This document shows positions 24,357-32,871 of a stretch of 47,405 nt of DNA, in pieces. The notes beneath the pieces were generated by a model. That model searched no databases. It was not told the origin of the DNA and saw nothing but the letters and a program-made list of their open reading frames with translations. The DNA is from Pseudolabrys sp. GTDB lineage: Bacteria > Pseudomonadota > Alphaproteobacteria > Rhizobiales > Xanthobacteraceae. The DNA is taken from assembly GCA_026125895.1 (NCBI GenBank), contig JAHCKG010000033.1, forward strand, positions 1 to 47,405. The letters run 5' to 3'. The position numbers and the translations under genes are program-made. Within the stretch, counting starts at the first letter, position 1. Each line of letters begins with the position of its first letter.

Positions 24357-25274
24357 TTACGCGCTCTTCAGCCTGAACACGCCGTCAATGGCGGCAAGGC
24401 CATCGGTCTCGACGACGCCGCGCGCCACCAGATCCTCCATATGCGCCAGCACCGACAGGCCGGCGGCGCCGGTGAGCCGCGGATCGATGCCGATGTAGAT
24501 GGCGCGCACGATGGTCGGGATATCGGCGGCGCCTTTGCCCAGACGATGCAGAATCGAGTCTTCGCGGGCGAGGCGATGCAGAATGTAATAATTGACGAAG
24601 CGCACCGCATCCGGGATCGCCGGGCCGTGGCCCGGGTAATAGATCTGCTCGGGACGTGCCGCGAGCTTGCGCAGCGACGCCATGTAATCGCTCATGGCGC
24701 CGTCGGGCGGCGCGACGATCGAGGTGGCCCACCCCATCACATGATCGCCGGCGAACAAGGTGTCAGCACCCTTGAGCGCAAAGGCCATGTGGTTGGCGGT
24801 GTGGCCGGGCGTCGTAACGGCCTCGACTGCCCAGCCGTCGCCTTCCACGACCTCGCCGTCCTTGAGATAGACATCCGGGACGAAGTCGCGGTCGCCGGAT
24901 GAATCCAGCGGATTGAGTTCACCGATGTGCAGCGGCCGCGCCGCGCGGTGTACGCCTTCGGCATATACGGTGGCGCCGGTCGCGTGCTTGACCGCCGGCA
25001 CGGCCGGCGAATGATCGCGATGGGTGTGGGTGACGAAGATGTGCGTCACCGTCTCGTTTCGTACGGCATCGAGCAGGGCCGCGACATGGGCCGGATCGTC
25101 CGGGCCAGGATCGACGATCGCCACCTTGCCTTTGCCGATGATGTAGCTGACCGTTCCTTTGAAGGTGAAAGGCCCCGGATTGTTGGCCATCACCCGGCGT
25201 ATACCGGGTGCAACCTCGTCGACCGTATCGGGCGCGAGATCGAGTTTCTTATTGAAGGGAATGTCGTCGGCCAT
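24357..25274 (-). CDS. MBL-fold metallo-hydrolase (LACTB2-like)
   Basis: A 305-residue metallo-beta-lactamase-fold hydrolase. The metal motif is THTHRDHS (H83, H85, D87, H88), with TTPGHTANHMAF and FAGDHVMGW later, and YPGHGPAI near the end. It has the C-terminal winged-helix-like region (residues about 235-295) of LACTB2-type proteins, which may be nucleases or thioesterases. It lies 70 bases downstream of the dehydratase gene on the same strand, with a GC hairpin between, so joint transcription is uncertain. Confidence 0.9.
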   Translation of the reverse strand: MADDIPFNKKLDLAPDTVDEVAPGIRRVMANNPGPFTFKGTVSYIIGKGKVAIVDPGPDDPAHVAALLDAVRNETVTHIFVTHTHRDHSPAVPAVKHATGATVYAEGVHRAARPLHIGELNPLDSSGDRDFVPDVYLKDGEVVEGDGWAVEAVTTPGHTANHMAFALKGADTLFAGDHVMGWATSIVAPPDGAMSDYMASLRKLAARPEQIYYPGHGPAIPDAVRFVNYYILHRLAREDSILHRLGKGAADIPTIVRAIYIGIDPRLTGAAGLSVLAHMEDLVARGVVETDGLAAIDGVFRLKSA

Positions 25275-25317
25275 TGGGCACCCGCTGCGTTACCGGCCGA
25301 TGCCTAGCGAAGCGCGA

Positions 25318-25338
25318 TGGCCGGCACAAGGCCGGCCA
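25318..25338 (-). terminator. GC hairpin after the dehydratase gene
   Basis: A perfect 8-base stem, TGGCCGGC-acaag-GCCGGCCA, in the 70-base gap between the dehydratase and MBL-fold genes. No T-tract follows on the minus strand, so it is a weak or Rho-aided terminator at best, or a repeat. Confidence 0.4.
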
Positions 25339-25344
25339 ATTTGA

Positions 25345-27072
25345 TCAATGAATCTCCGGCTCCGGCACCTTGCCCGGCGCGACGAGGAAATCGAAATCGC
25401 AGCCGTCGTCCGCCTGGCCGATGTGATCGGAAAACAGTGCGCCGTAGCCGCGCGGATAACGAGGCGCCGGCTTCTGCCAGGCCGCCTTGCGGCGGGCGAG
25501 TTCAGCATCCGAAATATGCAGATGAATCTTGCGCGCCGGCAGGTCGATCTCGATCTCGTCGCCGGTCTGCACGAAGGCCAGCGGACCGCCGACGAAGCTC
25601 TCCGGCGCGACGTGCAGGATGCAGGCGCCGTAGGACGTGCCGCTCATGCGCGCGTCGGAGATGCGCACCATGTCGCGCACGCCTTGCTTCACCAGCTTCT
25701 TCGGAATCGGCAACATGCCCCATTCCGGCATACCCGGACCGCCTTGCGGACCGGAGTTCTTGAGCACGAGGATGTGATCGGCGGTGACGTCGAGATCGTC
25801 GCGCTCGACCTCGCGCGCCATGTGGTTGTAATCCTCGAAGGCGATGACCTTGCCGCGATGTTTGTGCAGTCGTTTCTCGGCCGCCGACGGCTTGATGACG
25901 CAGCCGCGCGGCGCGATGTTGCCAGTGAGCACGGCGGTGGCGCCATCGCGCGATACAGGGTCGTTGAGAGATTTGATGACGTCGGGCTTATAGACCTCGG
26001 CGCCTTCGATGTTCTCGCCGAGACTCGCGCCGGTGACGGTCCTGGCGCGGAGATCGAGCACGCTGCGCAACTGGCCCATCAGCGCGCGCAGGCCGCCGGC
26101 GTAATAGAAGTCTTCCATCAGATAGGCGCCGGACGGCCGCACATTGGCGATCACAGGCACCTCGCGCGAGAGCTCGTCGAAGCGGCTCATCTCCAGCTTG
26201 ATGCCGGCGCGGCGCGCGATGGCGACGAGATGGATGATGCAGTTGGTCGACCCGCCCATCGCCATGTGTACCTTGATGGCGTTGTCGACCGAGTCCTTGG
26301 TGATGATGTCGGACGGCTTGAGGTCGTCCCACACCATCTCGACGATACGGCGGCCGCTCTGCGCCGCCATGCGCGAATGGCTGGCGTCGGCGGCGGGAAT
26401 CGACGAGGCGCCGGGCAGGGTCATGCCGAGTGACTCGGCGACCGCCATCATGGTGGCGGCGGTGCCCATGGTCATGCAGGTGCCGAAGGAGCGCGCGATG
26501 CCGTTCTCGATCTCGCTCCACTGCTCTTCGGTGATCTTGCCGGCGCGCTTTTCGTCCCAGTACTTCCACGCATCGGAACCGGAGCCGAGCACCTGGCCGT
26601 GCCAGTTGCCGCGCAGCATCGGTCCCGCCGGCACGAACACCGTCGGGATGTCCATGCTGATGGCGCCCATCAGCAAGCCGGGCGTGGTCTTGTCGCAGCC
26701 GCCCATCAGGATGGCGCCGTCGATCGGCTGGCTGCGCAGCAATTCCTCGGTCTCCATCGCCAGCATGTTGCGATAGAGCATCGTCGTCGGCCGCATGAAA
26801 GATTCCGACAGCGACATCGCCGGCATTTCCAGCGGGAAGCCGCCGGCCTGCAACACGCCGCGCTTCACTTCTTCCGCCCGCGTGCGCAGGTGCACGTGAC
26901 AGGGATTGGCGTCGCTCCAGGTATTGATGATGCCGATGACGGGCTTGCCGCCCCAGTCTTCGCCGTCATAGCCCATCTGACGCATACGCGAGCGATGGCC
27001 GAACGAACGCAGGTCGGTAACGCCCAGCCAGCGATGGCTGCGCAGATCTTCAGGACGCTTCTTGGCGGACAT
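25345..27072 (-). CDS. IlvD/Edd-family sugar-acid dehydratase
   Basis: A 575-residue iron-sulfur dehydratase. Three cysteines match the [2Fe-2S] ligands of sugar-acid dehydratases: C58 (NPCHVH), C126 (GGCDKTTP) and C199 (GTCMTMGTAAT). The size and the GYLMEDFYYAGG-like and SGTSYGACILHVAPE stretches match L-arabinonate dehydratase-type enzymes more than biosynthetic IlvD. It should convert an aldonic or similar hydroxy acid into its 2-keto-3-deoxy derivative. The start is ATG 27072; a much longer frame on this strand runs into the TRAP permease gene but is not real. It follows the TRAP permease by 23 bases, probably in one operon. Confidence 0.92.
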   Translation of the reverse strand: MSAKKRPEDLRSHRWLGVTDLRSFGHRSRMRQMGYDGEDWGGKPVIGIINTWSDANPCHVHLRTRAEEVKRGVLQAGGFPLEMPAMSLSESFMRPTTMLYRNMLAMETEELLRSQPIDGAILMGGCDKTTPGLLMGAISMDIPTVFVPAGPMLRGNWHGQVLGSGSDAWKYWDEKRAGKITEEQWSEIENGIARSFGTCMTMGTAATMMAVAESLGMTLPGASSIPAADASHSRMAAQSGRRIVEMVWDDLKPSDIITKDSVDNAIKVHMAMGGSTNCIIHLVAIARRAGIKLEMSRFDELSREVPVIANVRPSGAYLMEDFYYAGGLRALMGQLRSVLDLRARTVTGASLGENIEGAEVYKPDVIKSLNDPVSRDGATAVLTGNIAPRGCVIKPSAAEKRLHKHRGKVIAFEDYNHMAREVERDDLDVTADHILVLKNSGPQGGPGMPEWGMLPIPKKLVKQGVRDMVRISDARMSGTSYGACILHVAPESFVGGPLAFVQTGDEIEIDLPARKIHLHISDAELARRKAAWQKPAPRYPRGYGALFSDHIGQADDGCDFDFLVAPGKVPEPEIH

Positions 27073-27095
27073 TGTTTGCTTTGCTTCTTGCGGAA

Positions 27096-29015
27096 TCAGG
27101 TGGACTTCGCCGGCACCGTCCGTGGCGTGTTGCGCCGGGCGGCGATCTGGGTCGCGATCACCACCGCGGCGATCAGCGCCCCGATGATGTCGGTTTCCAG
27201 GCCGGGCTTGATCAATAACAGGCCGCCGATGATGAGCAAAGCCCGTTGCCAGAGGGTGGTCGCGGTGAGGAAGTAGCCGTGCAGGCCACCCGCAAACATC
27301 AGGATGCCGAAGGACGAGGTCAGGAAGGCGCCGATGATCGTCGGCCAGTCGCCGATCATCAAAAGACCGGGCTCGTAAATGACCATGAACGGCACGATGA
27401 AACCGGCGGCGCCGACCTTCACGGCGGCCCAGCCGGCTTGCCAAAGGTCGGCCTTGGCGATGCCCGCAGCGGCGAACACTGCGAGCGCCACCGGCGGCGT
27501 GATCGCCGACAGTACGGCGAAGTAGAGAGCGAACATGTGCGCGGCCGGCGGAATGACGCCAAGCTTGATGATCGCCGGCACCAGCAGCGCCGTCATGATG
27601 ATGTAGGCCGGAGTCGTCGGCATGCCCATGCCCAGGACGATGCCGGCGCACATGGTCAGCACGAGGGCCAGCAGCAACGTGTGCTCGGAGACGTGGGTGA
27701 CAAACTGCGTGAAAACGATGCCGACGCCCGACAATGTCACGACGCCGATGACGATGCCGGCGCAGGCGCAGGCGGTCGCCACGCCGAGCGCGTTGCGCGC
27801 ACCATCGACAAAGGCATCGAGGATGTTCTTGATGTTGACGTAGTCGCGGGTGGTCTTGCGCAAGGCCGCCACCGGGAAACAAGCCAGCGTGCCGACCAGC
27901 GCGGCGAGCGGCGCGCTGTAGCCTGAATACATGACCACCAGAATGAGGATCACCGGAATGAAAAGGTGACCGCGCACCCGCAATGTCTCGCCAAGGCGGG
28001 GCAGTTCGGAACGCGGCAGGCCAAGCAGGCCGCTGCGCTTGGCCTCGAAATGAACGGCGGCAAAGCACGACACGTAATAGAGGATCGCCGGAATGATCGC
28101 CCACAGAACGACCTGCCCATAGGACACGGCGAGAAACTCGGCCATCACAAAGGCGGCGGCACCCATGATCGGCGGCATGATCTGCCCGCCGGTCGAGGCG
28201 GTCGCCTCGACGCCTGCCGCGAAATGCGGCGCGAACCCGGAGCGCTTCATCAGCGGGATAGAGATCGGGCCATCGACCATCACGTTGGCAACCGCGCTGC
28301 CGGAGATGGTGCCGAACAGGCTCGACGACACCACCGACACCTTGCCCGGCCCGCCCGCGGTGTGGCCGGTCAGGCTCATGGCGAAGTCCATGAACAACTG
28401 TCCGGTACCGGTACGCTCCATGAACGAGCCGAACAATACGAAGATCAGGACGTAGCCGGCCGACACCGACAGCGGAATGCCGAAGATACCCTCGGTCGTC
28501 ATATAGAGCTGGTCGAGCAGCCGCATCGGCTCGAGTTTCGCGAAGAACAAGCCATAAATCAGGAAGACGATGGCGGTGACTGGCAGCGCCCAGCCGATGA
28601 CGCGGCGTGTCGCTTCCAGGACGACCAGCGTCATGATGACGCCCATCGTCATGTCCATCGGCGTCAGGTCGTCGATGTAGAAGATACGATTGACGATATA
28701 GTCGTAATTGACGAACAGATAGACGATCGGGGTGGCCGCCACGACCATCAGGACATAATCGAGAGCGCCAGGCAGCGACAGCTTGGCTTCGCCTTCGACT
28801 TGCGCGCCCTGCGCCAACTCCATGTCTTCGGTTTTCGAGCCGAAACGGAACAGCAGAAACACCAGCACCAGCGCGAACAGCAGATGCGTGCCGCGGAACA
28901 GCACCGCCTCCGGCGAACCGAAGGCAATAGCCCACATGTGATAAAACGCCATCGCGATCGAGATGGCGTAAAGGGCAAGCCGCAGGAGCCCGCGATAGCT
29001 GGTGTCGATCTGCAT
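27096..29015 (-). CDS. TRAP transporter, fused 4TM/12TM permease (TAXI type)
   Basis: A 639-residue inner-membrane protein joining the small DctQ-like (first four helices) and large DctM-like subunits of a TRAP transporter, as in TAXI systems. Typical stretches are FGTISGSAVANVMVDGPISI, TASTGGQIMPPIMGAAAFVM, and MGMPTTPAYIIMTALLVPAI. It moves a carboxylate using a sodium gradient and the periplasmic receptor encoded just upstream. ATG 29015 has GGGGG 6 bases upstream; the frame extends further to 29072 but only into basic low-complexity sequence. The dehydratase gene follows after 23 bases. Confidence 0.95.
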   Translation of the reverse strand: MQIDTSYRGLLRLALYAISIAMAFYHMWAIAFGSPEAVLFRGTHLLFALVLVFLLFRFGSKTEDMELAQGAQVEGEAKLSLPGALDYVLMVVAATPIVYLFVNYDYIVNRIFYIDDLTPMDMTMGVIMTLVVLEATRRVIGWALPVTAIVFLIYGLFFAKLEPMRLLDQLYMTTEGIFGIPLSVSAGYVLIFVLFGSFMERTGTGQLFMDFAMSLTGHTAGGPGKVSVVSSSLFGTISGSAVANVMVDGPISIPLMKRSGFAPHFAAGVEATASTGGQIMPPIMGAAAFVMAEFLAVSYGQVVLWAIIPAILYYVSCFAAVHFEAKRSGLLGLPRSELPRLGETLRVRGHLFIPVILILVVMYSGYSAPLAALVGTLACFPVAALRKTTRDYVNIKNILDAFVDGARNALGVATACACAGIVIGVVTLSGVGIVFTQFVTHVSEHTLLLALVLTMCAGIVLGMGMPTTPAYIIMTALLVPAIIKLGVIPPAAHMFALYFAVLSAITPPVALAVFAAAGIAKADLWQAGWAAVKVGAAGFIVPFMVIYEPGLLMIGDWPTIIGAFLTSSFGILMFAGGLHGYFLTATTLWQRALLIIGGLLLIKPGLETDIIGALIAAVVIATQIAARRNTPRTVPAKST

Positions 29016-29077
29016 GGATTGCCCCCGTCGCAAAAAGAAGCGCCGGCCGCGTCGGCCGCGGCCGGCGGTCACAATTG

Positions 29078-30043
29078 TCAGTGACTCGTAACCGTGATGC
29101 CGGCTTCCTTGTAGAACTTGGCGGCGCCGGGATGGAACGGCACGCCGATGTCTTCGGCCATGCCCTTCGGCGTCAGATCCGAGATCGACTTGTTGACCGC
29201 GGACATCGAGGCGATGTTATTCGCCATTGCCTTGGTCATCGCGTAGACCGTGTCGGCGGGCAGCTTGCACGACACGACGATGTGCGTCGCGTAGCCGATC
29301 ACCTTCACTTCGCTGTCCTGCTTCGGATAGGTGCCCTTCGGGATGCTGACGAGGGTGTAGCCCGGGTTGAGCTTGCGCATCGCATCGAGCTGGTCGGCGA
29401 GGTCGAGAATGGTGACCGGTCGGGCCGCAGCCAGATCCATCACCGCGCCCGACGGAATGGTCGTGCCGAGCCCAAAAGCGACGGCGTGGCCGTCCTGCAT
29501 CTGCGTCACCGAGTCCGTGTACGACACGAAGCTCATCTTCACGTCGTTGTAGGACATGCCGTTGACCTTGAGCAGTTGACCGGTGATCAACTCGCCGGTG
29601 TTGCCGCGCTGCTGCGTGGTGACACCTTTGCCCTTGAGGTCCTTGACGGACTTCACGCCGGAATCGGCGGAAACGACAAGTTGGTAGTACTGCGGGTAAA
29701 GCGTCGCGACGTTGCAGACGTTCGCCGTCGGCTTGGTGAACGGCGCATTGCCCTTGAGCCCGTCGACGGTCGAGATCGAATTGCCAAAGCCGACGTCGGC
29801 CTTGCCCTCGTCGACGCCGCGCACATTGGCGATGCCGGCGCCGGGCAGCGACTGCACGTTGAGGCCGGGCACGGCCTTTTCCCACATGTCCTTGAGCTGG
29901 CCGCCAAGCGGCACCCAGACGCCGCCCTGCGGGCCGGTCATCAGCTTGATGTCCGCCGCAGCCGCAGGCTGCGCAACAGCCACGGCAAGACCCGCCGCAA
30001 GCCCCAGATTCAAGACAAATTTCGAGTGTGAAGATTTCATCAT
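29078..30043 (-). CDS. TAXI-family TRAP transporter solute receptor
   Basis: A 321-residue periplasmic binding protein with a signal peptide (cleaved about residue 29, AAA-ADIK). The mature protein begins IKLMTGPQGGVWVPLGGQL and includes PGAGIANVRGVDEGKADVGF, features of the TAXI (TRAP-associated extracytoplasmic immunogenic) receptors. It delivers substrate to the fused permease encoded 62 bases downstream. The start at 30043 has GGAGGAGG upstream; ATG 30040 follows at once. It is the first gene of the minus-strand operon and is divergent from the RraA-like gene. Confidence 0.95.
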   Translation of the reverse strand: MMKSSHSKFVLNLGLAAGLAVAVAQPAAAADIKLMTGPQGGVWVPLGGQLKDMWEKAVPGLNVQSLPGAGIANVRGVDEGKADVGFGNSISTVDGLKGNAPFTKPTANVCNVATLYPQYYQLVVSADSGVKSVKDLKGKGVTTQQRGNTGELITGQLLKVNGMSYNDVKMSFVSYTDSVTQMQDGHAVAFGLGTTIPSGAVMDLAAARPVTILDLADQLDAMRKLNPGYTLVSIPKGTYPKQDSEVKVIGYATHIVVSCKLPADTVYAMTKAMANNIASMSAVNKSISDLTPKGMAEDIGVPFHPGAAKFYKEAGITVTSH

Positions 30044-30163
30044 CGTCGCCTCCTCCAGCGCCCGCTTGTGACGTGCGGGCTTTCGTTTTCGCCTCGATGG
30101 GCGGCTTTTTCAGCCGAGCGCCGACCTTACTTGGCGAGCGGGCTGTCGCACAAGGCCAAATTT

Positions 30164-30178
30164 ACAACTCTTGACAAC
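30164..30178 (+). promoter_or_regulatory. Possible operator and -35 region of the catabolic locus
   Basis: A direct repeat at one helical turn, ACAAC-tcttg-ACAAC, overlaps a perfect -35 hexamer TTGACA (30171-30176). It is 57 bases before the RraA-like start codon in the divergent 191-base region. A GntR-type regulator is encoded downstream and could bind here. No good -10 box is visible, so the promoter call is weak. Confidence 0.35.
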
Positions 30179-30234
30179 ATTGCTCCGCCGGGACGTAGTG
30201 TCGTCATCAACCAAACGTCATTACTGAGGACGCC

Positions 30235-30945
30235 ATGCGCGAGACCACTAAATCCAAACTGATGGCGGTCTCGACCGCGACCCTGACGACCGTGCTGTTC
30301 AAGCGCGGGTTCCGCAACGTCTTCATCGGCGGCATCCACCGCATCAATGCCGGCGACAAGCCAAACATGGTGGGGCCCGCCTATACGCTGCGCTACATCC
30401 CGGCGCGCGAGGATCTCGATCATCTCGGCGTGTTCGAGGACCGCAGCCATCCACAGCGCAAGGGCATCGAAGAGTGCCCGCCGGGCGCCGTGTTCATGAT
30501 CGACAGCCGGCGCAATCCGTCGGCCGCCTCGGCCGGCAACATCTTGCTGACGCGGCTGTGGAAGCGCGGCGCGGCCGGCATCGTCACCGACGGCGGCTTC
30601 CGTGATACGCCGGAAATCGCCGCCATGCCCTTCCCCGCCTATCATGCCCAGCCGGCGGCGCCGACCAACCTGATCAAGCACCACGCCATCGATCTCAACC
30701 TGCCGATTGCATGCGGTGAAGTGGCGGTTTATCCCGGCGACATCATCGTCGGTGATGCCGAGGGCGTCGTCGTCATTCCGCAGCACATCGCCGATGACGT
30801 CGCCGATGAAGCCTTCGAGCAAACCGCCTTCGAGGATTTCGTGCAGGAGAAGGTCATGGAGGGCAAAAGCATCTTCGGCATCTATCCTCCATCTCCCGAA
30901 GCGAAGGAAGAGTTCGCCCGCTGGCGTACGGCGAACAAGCGCTGA
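30235..30945 (+). CDS. RraA-like aldolase/regulator family protein
   Basis: A 236-residue member of the RraA family, which includes 4-hydroxy-4-methyl-2-oxoglutarate and related class II pyruvate aldolases, and E. coli RraA, an RNase E inhibitor. The metal and substrate motif VTDGGFRD is present (D119, R123, D124), as is the IACGEVAVYPGDIIVGD region. The gene is beside a dehydratase and a transporter, so an aldolase role on the dehydratase product is the better guess. It heads the plus-strand operon with the GntR gene 11 bases later. The catalytic step is inferred. Confidence 0.88.
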   Translation: MRETTKSKLMAVSTATLTTVLFKRGFRNVFIGGIHRINAGDKPNMVGPAYTLRYIPAREDLDHLGVFEDRSHPQRKGIEECPPGAVFMIDSRRNPSAASAGNILLTRLWKRGAAGIVTDGGFRDTPEIAAMPFPAYHAQPAAPTNLIKHHAIDLNLPIACGEVAVYPGDIIVGDAEGVVVIPQHIADDVADEAFEQTAFEDFVQEKVMEGKSIFGIYPPSPEAKEEFARWRTANKR

Positions 30946-30956
30946 GGCCTCGCCTC

Positions 30957-31679
30957 ATGCCGATCGAGAGATCAGCAGCGACGATCCCCTTGAGCGAGGC
31001 GCGGCGCAGCACCGCCATCTATCAGCGCATCTTCGAGACCATCGTTGGCGGGGAATTCGCGGTCGATTCCCGGCTGCCATCGGAAACCGACCTCGCAACG
31101 CGCTTCGGCGCCTCGCGGCCGGTGGTGCGGGAAGCGCTCGCCCGCCTGCGCGATGACGGCATGATCGTCTCGCGCCAGGGCTCGGGCAGCTATGTGAAAC
31201 GACGGCCGGACGTCGCGGTGCTTCGCTTCACGCCCGGCGGTTCGATCGACGACGTGCAGCGCTGCTTCGAATTCCGCCAAGCGATCGAGGGCAGCGCCGC
31301 GGCGCTGGCGGCGGAACGCCGGGAAGACACCGACATTGCCGAGATCCGCGCCGCCTTCGAGGCACTCGACGTCGTAATTCGGCAAAACGAGGTCGGTGTC
31401 GAAGCCGATGAACGCTTTCATCTCGCCATAGCCAAGGCAACCTATAACCCCTATTACGTCTCGATGCAGAGCTCGCTACAACCGCACATCCGTTACGGCA
31501 TGAACCTGACCCGCAACCTTTCGCGGCTGCGCAAGGCCGAACGCGTGCTCGCGGTGCAGGACGAACACCGGATCATCCTCGGCGCGATCGAGGCGCGCGA
31601 CGCGGAAGCCGCGCGCCGCGGCATGCAAGAGCATATCGCCAATGCGCGGCGGCGCATGTTCGACAACGTGCCGGCATGA
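30957..31679 (+). CDS. GntR-family regulator (FadR/FCD subfamily)
   Basis: A 240-residue repressor with a winged helix at residues about 18-82 (the motif SETDLATRFGASRPVVREAL and the wing VSRQGSGSYV) and an all-helical FCD ligand domain (FEFRQAIEGSAAALAAERR; the metal-binding DERFHLAIAKAT). Such regulators bind small carboxylates and control neighbouring catabolic genes, so it likely controls this whole locus. It lies between the RraA-like and DMT genes, and its stop overlaps the DMT start by four bases (ATGA). Confidence 0.94.
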   Translation: MPIERSAATIPLSEARRSTAIYQRIFETIVGGEFAVDSRLPSETDLATRFGASRPVVREALARLRDDGMIVSRQGSGSYVKRRPDVAVLRFTPGGSIDDVQRCFEFRQAIEGSAAALAAERREDTDIAEIRAAFEALDVVIRQNEVGVEADERFHLAIAKATYNPYYVSMQSSLQPHIRYGMNLTRNLSRLRKAERVLAVQDEHRIILGAIEARDAEAARRGMQEHIANARRRMFDNVPA

Positions 31680-32620
31680 CCACGATGGACGGCGCCAGGC
31701 CTTGGCTCGACCGCATGGTCAGAGCGCTCGGCAATCCCTATCTGTTACTGGCGCTGACGTCGCTGTTCTGGTCCGGCAATCACATTGTCGGCCGCGCCGC
31801 CGGCGGCGTCGTGCCGCCGCTGGCGCTGTCCACCTTGCGCTGGTTCATCCCGAGCGCGCTGCTGTGGATCGTGGCGCGAAACCACATCATGCGCGACTGG
31901 CCGACGATCCGCACGCACTGGAAGATCTTGCTGTGGTTCGGCGTGACCGGCGGCGTCTTGTTCACGTCGCTGCAATATGTCGGCCTGCAATACACCAGCG
32001 CGCTCAACGTCTCGGTGCTCAATTCGCTGGTGCCTGTCCTCATTCTGGCGACAGGCGCTCTCATCTTTCGCGACCGCGTCACGCGGCTGCAATTGACCGG
32101 CATCCTGGTGTCGTCGGTCGGCGTCATCGTCATCATCGCTCACGGCGATCTGTCGACGCTGCGTCAGCTCGCCTTCAACTGGGGCGACCTCATCATCGTC
32201 TTCAACATGGCGGTGTTCTCGATCTACGCCGTCTATCTGCGGCTGCGGCCGGCGATCCACCCCTTGAGCCTGCTTTTCATGCTCGGCGCCGTCTCGACGG
32301 TCGGCACGCTGCCCTTCGCGGTGGCGGAAAGTCTGGCCGGCTATACGCTGACGCTGAACTGGATGACGGTCGGCGTGGTCGGCTATGTCGCTATCTTTCC
32401 CAGCCTGCTTGCCTATGCCGCCTGGAACCGTGGCGTTGAACTGATCGGCGCCAACCGCGCCGGGCCGTACCTGCACCTCATCCCGGTCTATACGGCGGCG
32501 CTCGGCTACACGCTGCTCGGCGAGCACCTCTACCCCTTCCACGTGCTCGGCTTCGTACTGATCCTGGTCGGCGTCTATCTCGCCTCGCGCAAAGGTGCGC
32601 CGGACGCCAAGGCGGCCTGA
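31676..32620 (+). CDS. DMT-family transporter (EamA)
   Basis: A 314-residue inner-membrane protein with ten predicted helices forming two EamA repeats (about residues 18-150 and 162-305). The first repeat has SLFWSGNHIVGRAAGGVVPP and TSALNVSVLNSLVPVLI; the second has YAAWNRGVELIGANRAGPYL and LGEHLYPFHVLGFVLILVGV. The ATG overlaps the GntR stop codon, so the two are translated together. The substrate is unknown; its position suggests export of a metabolite or amino acid linked to the catabolic locus. Confidence 0.92.
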   Translation: MTTMDGARPWLDRMVRALGNPYLLLALTSLFWSGNHIVGRAAGGVVPPLALSTLRWFIPSALLWIVARNHIMRDWPTIRTHWKILLWFGVTGGVLFTSLQYVGLQYTSALNVSVLNSLVPVLILATGALIFRDRVTRLQLTGILVSSVGVIVIIAHGDLSTLRQLAFNWGDLIIVFNMAVFSIYAVYLRLRPAIHPLSLLFMLGAVSTVGTLPFAVAESLAGYTLTLNWMTVGVVGYVAIFPSLLAYAAWNRGVELIGANRAGPYLHLIPVYTAALGYTLLGEHLYPFHVLGFVLILVGVYLASRKGAPDAKAA

Positions 32621-32637
32621 CAGGCGCCAAAACGATC

Positions 32638-32651
32638 AAATTCCGGAATTT
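32638..32651. repeat. 14-base palindrome between the DMT gene and tRNA-Pro
   Basis: AAATTCCGGAATTT is a perfect palindrome, just beyond the tRNA 3' end on the minus strand. The run TTTTTCCC next to the tRNA end on that strand may end the tRNA transcript. The palindrome could be an operator or a weak hairpin; no regulator is implied. Confidence 0.35.
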
Positions 32652-32664
32652 TCGAGGGAAAAAC

Positions 32665-32741
32665 TGGTCGGAGTGGCAGGATTTGAACCTGCGACCCCCT
32701 CGTCCCGAACGAGGTGCGCTACCAGACTGCGCTACACTCCG
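32665..32741 (-). tRNA. tRNA-Pro (anticodon CGG)
   Basis: The reverse strand folds as a complete cloverleaf. The acceptor stem CGGAGTG pairs with CACTCCG, the T arm has GGTTCAAATCC, and the anticodon loop is TTCGGGA, giving anticodon CGG for proline codon CCG. The 3' CCA is encoded. 77 bases including CCA. No introns. Confidence 0.97.
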
Positions 32742-32871
32742 ACTGTGGCGGGCCTTATAACCGCCCCGTCTAAAACCGCAAGCATGACAACGCCGAGCAT
32801 CGCCCGGCCGGGACAAAAGGGCGGGACGGGCCGATCCGCCGCCGCCATGACTGCACTGGGATAGCGAGACC

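Noticed and set aside
25345-28935. A 1196-residue minus-strand open frame
   Set aside because: The frame joins the real dehydratase to a shifted reading of the TRAP permease gene. Upstream of ATG 27072 its sequence is arginine-rich and unlike any family, while the TRAP permease is clear in another frame.
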